Shown here piece after piece: positions 5,201 to 5,228 of a DNA stretch of 5,228 bases. The stretch is from Phycisphaeraceae bacterium. Lineage in GTDB: Bacteria; Planctomycetota; Phycisphaerae; Phycisphaerales; Phycisphaeraceae. Position numbers and translations under genes: made by a program. The notes beneath the pieces were generated by a model. That model made no database searches and was not told the origin of the DNA. It saw only the letters and a list, made by a program, of their open reading frames with translations. The stretch spans positions 1 to 5,228 of the forward strand of contig JAESSU010000116.1 in the NCBI GenBank assembly GCA_016763955.1. Reading direction: 5' to 3'. Each line of letters starts with the position of its first letter. Position 1 is the stretch's first letter.

Positions 5201-5228
5201 GGAACGGTCTTTGCTGCTGGTGTGATTA
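2066..5228 (+). CDS. Giant LEPR-XLL domain exported-type protein, beta-propeller and adhesin-like modules (3' end outside window)
   Basis: I translated this frame across the window: it is open from ATG 2066 to the end, at least 1054 residues, with no stop. Residues 1-30 are strongly basic. LEPRVLL follows at 43-49, the LEPR-XLL signature of large exported planctomycete proteins, where it is thought to act in sorting. There is no ordinary hydrophobic signal peptide. Residues 52-250 are a Gly/Asp-rich beta domain I cannot name. About 258-735 contain roughly eight propeller-like repeats, and 742-1054 contain adhesin-like modules. After residue 50 I count only five lysines and no cysteine in about 1000 residues, while Asp, Thr, Asn, Ala and Gly are abundant, as in secreted calcium-binding or adhesive proteins. 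A cell-surface or matrix role is likely, but no enzyme motif or ligand can be named. The missing C-terminus could hold the anchor, dockerin or more repeats. Confidence 0.9.
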   Translation, partial: MPRRIKRATQKRRHKKSQRRSIRNLFRNRQSVPTIFNHQLETLEPRVLLTTLVGGDIFEFKAPDPASPGGEGTTIRVIINGDTIVELIGADVRLEPDGFGGLTQVVSLGDLPGTIYGSDSAAQNSDIENGIDILGGVGGADGITPFNLSELNGALMQILDPLTGNVILATQDGTDSINMQAIASMGLLGNGTTFGLNVGQVETGTGTDATSKQVIQLVQLDTANVDGTPDVDGTVNAVIQAATLKFDIQSNLTSGILNPDAYAIDPTTGLAYAVSNEVLYRINRSSGVITTIGNVSSETLNFAALDGEVSADLQGLATDSAGNFLSIYMDALLNNGLYTSDATSNSNPQASVLGDFGSNVNLTAIAVDQDPNSPAWGVLESSGTYSLIRFTRINGEIQTPTVIGVIQDSLGRNVTEINSIELESTGDLYVVATRPDINISGTREVFRINSNTAIATAVNVVVFADGVVNDDVTGVAIDESNGAENGILYATVRIGTQDMLIRIDRSIAVSPSDSTADSENGAVPDNTDGLANDDRFLFYSVYDNSVINPSLINSTLDLVPQTNVASQIDGGGDLLDEYDVVALTVTADDQMYMVAANATSGGFDLYSITRNTPGGPVQSVELVTSLLVGTDNILNINAIEANPDTGVLYFIGDTGANSTLYSITLAANGDATIAAVDELTVNGAVTAVTPAAMGASQFGHFTALSFAQDSAGAYVLYAVEQAETGDLLVNFDAATAAGSSGDIDLTANGVIVGRDFSTNNITDATLLSDLGIDLTAPFAVTLRDGTNFTVDLSSLANTDTVLDLRNLVNASRATLALSGNLADGDIFTLNDGTNPAITFEMDSISTATQLSDLNVINGAAGAVTVTNTIAITRQDNTTITIDGTALTYGAATTLGTLIDDINDHANNQAKSTTQLTAVPTAGEMITVNGTAFTFVAGVAGANQVSIDSANAITIGGLLATAITGAGIDVAAVSDGAASPTLTLVYSGANAKNTLTITTDGAAVTTTAWGWVIASLNTDNFRIELVDTTPGATTFAVADTMNVGLAGTVFAAGVI
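2837..4270 (+). other. Predicted beta-propeller region, about eight blades (residues 258-735)
   Basis: A pattern of hydrophobic strand ('xxAIDxxTG'), a second strand ('LYAV'), then 'LYRI' and a variable strand recurs about every 35-60 residues. Starts are near 258 (AYAIDPTTGLAYAV), 313 (LQGLATDSAGNFLSIYM), 362 (LTAIAVDQDPNSPAWGV), 416 (EINSIELESTGDLYVVA), 472 (VTGVAIDESNGAENGILYA), 579 (DVVALTVTADDQMYMVA), 633 (ILNINAIEANPDTGVLYFI) and 701 (FTALSFAQDSAGAYVLYAV). This is the sequence style of NHL-, WD40- or YncE-like propellers, usually binding platforms. Blade number is by eye. Confidence 0.6.
4289..5227 (+). other. Adhesin-like beta modules, including a hook IN-like motif (residues 742-1054)
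   Basis: Residues 766-811 (TLLSDLG, then VTLRDGTNFTVDLSSL, then VLDLRNLVNAS) follow the flagellin 'hook IN' pattern found in flagellar filament and hook-associated proteins and in some adhesins. Next are DGDIFTLNDGTNPAITFEMD (823-842), of the 'GDTFTISDGTxxVTFEF' style, and TITIDGTALTYGAATTLG (878-895). GEMITVNGTAFTFVAG (922-937) begins a module running to about 1000 that resembles repeats of phage tail fibres and large adhesins. Identity rests on remembered patterns, not a search. Confidence 0.5.

Overview
The window points to a planctomycete or close relative, possibly Phycisphaerae-like; the class is a guess. The main evidence is a very large open protein (2066 to the window end) with a Lys/Arg-rich N-terminus followed by LEPRVLL. 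This is the LEPR-XLL signature seen mostly in exported giant proteins of Planctomycetes. Supporting evidence is a short-form SecA-like ATPase, a type also known from that phylum, and a DUF3467-like protein. Coding GC is moderate, about half by eye. All supported genes are on the + strand.

Layout: (1) 1-882 is the C-terminal part of a SecA-like ATPase whose N-terminus lies before the window. (2) 883-1292 has no intact gene. It holds a possible decayed coding segment (about 918-1209, with a frame change near 1040) and two promoter-like sequences with exact TTGACA hexamers. (3) 1293-1721 is a 142-residue DUF3467-like protein with an Ala/Pro tail encoded by a 9-bp tandem repeat. (4) 1722-2065 has no gene. 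It is rich in inverted repeats, the strongest being a two-tier stem-loop at 1771-1830, and carries a third TTGACA just before the large gene. (5) 2066-5228 encodes the first 1054 residues of a LEPR-XLL protein with no stop in the window. It has a basic N-terminus, an acidic Lys-poor and Cys-free body, about eight beta-propeller-like repeats, and then beta-rich modules resembling flagellin 'hook IN' and adhesin or tail-fibre repeats.

How the genes relate: gaps of 410 and 344 bases, each with its own promoter-like and ribosome-binding sequences, argue against a tight operon. The SecA-like motor beside a giant exported-type protein raises the idea of a dedicated export pair. That is inference from adjacency only, because the genes on both sides cannot be seen. 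I found no tRNA, rRNA, CRISPR array, insertion sequence or transposase.
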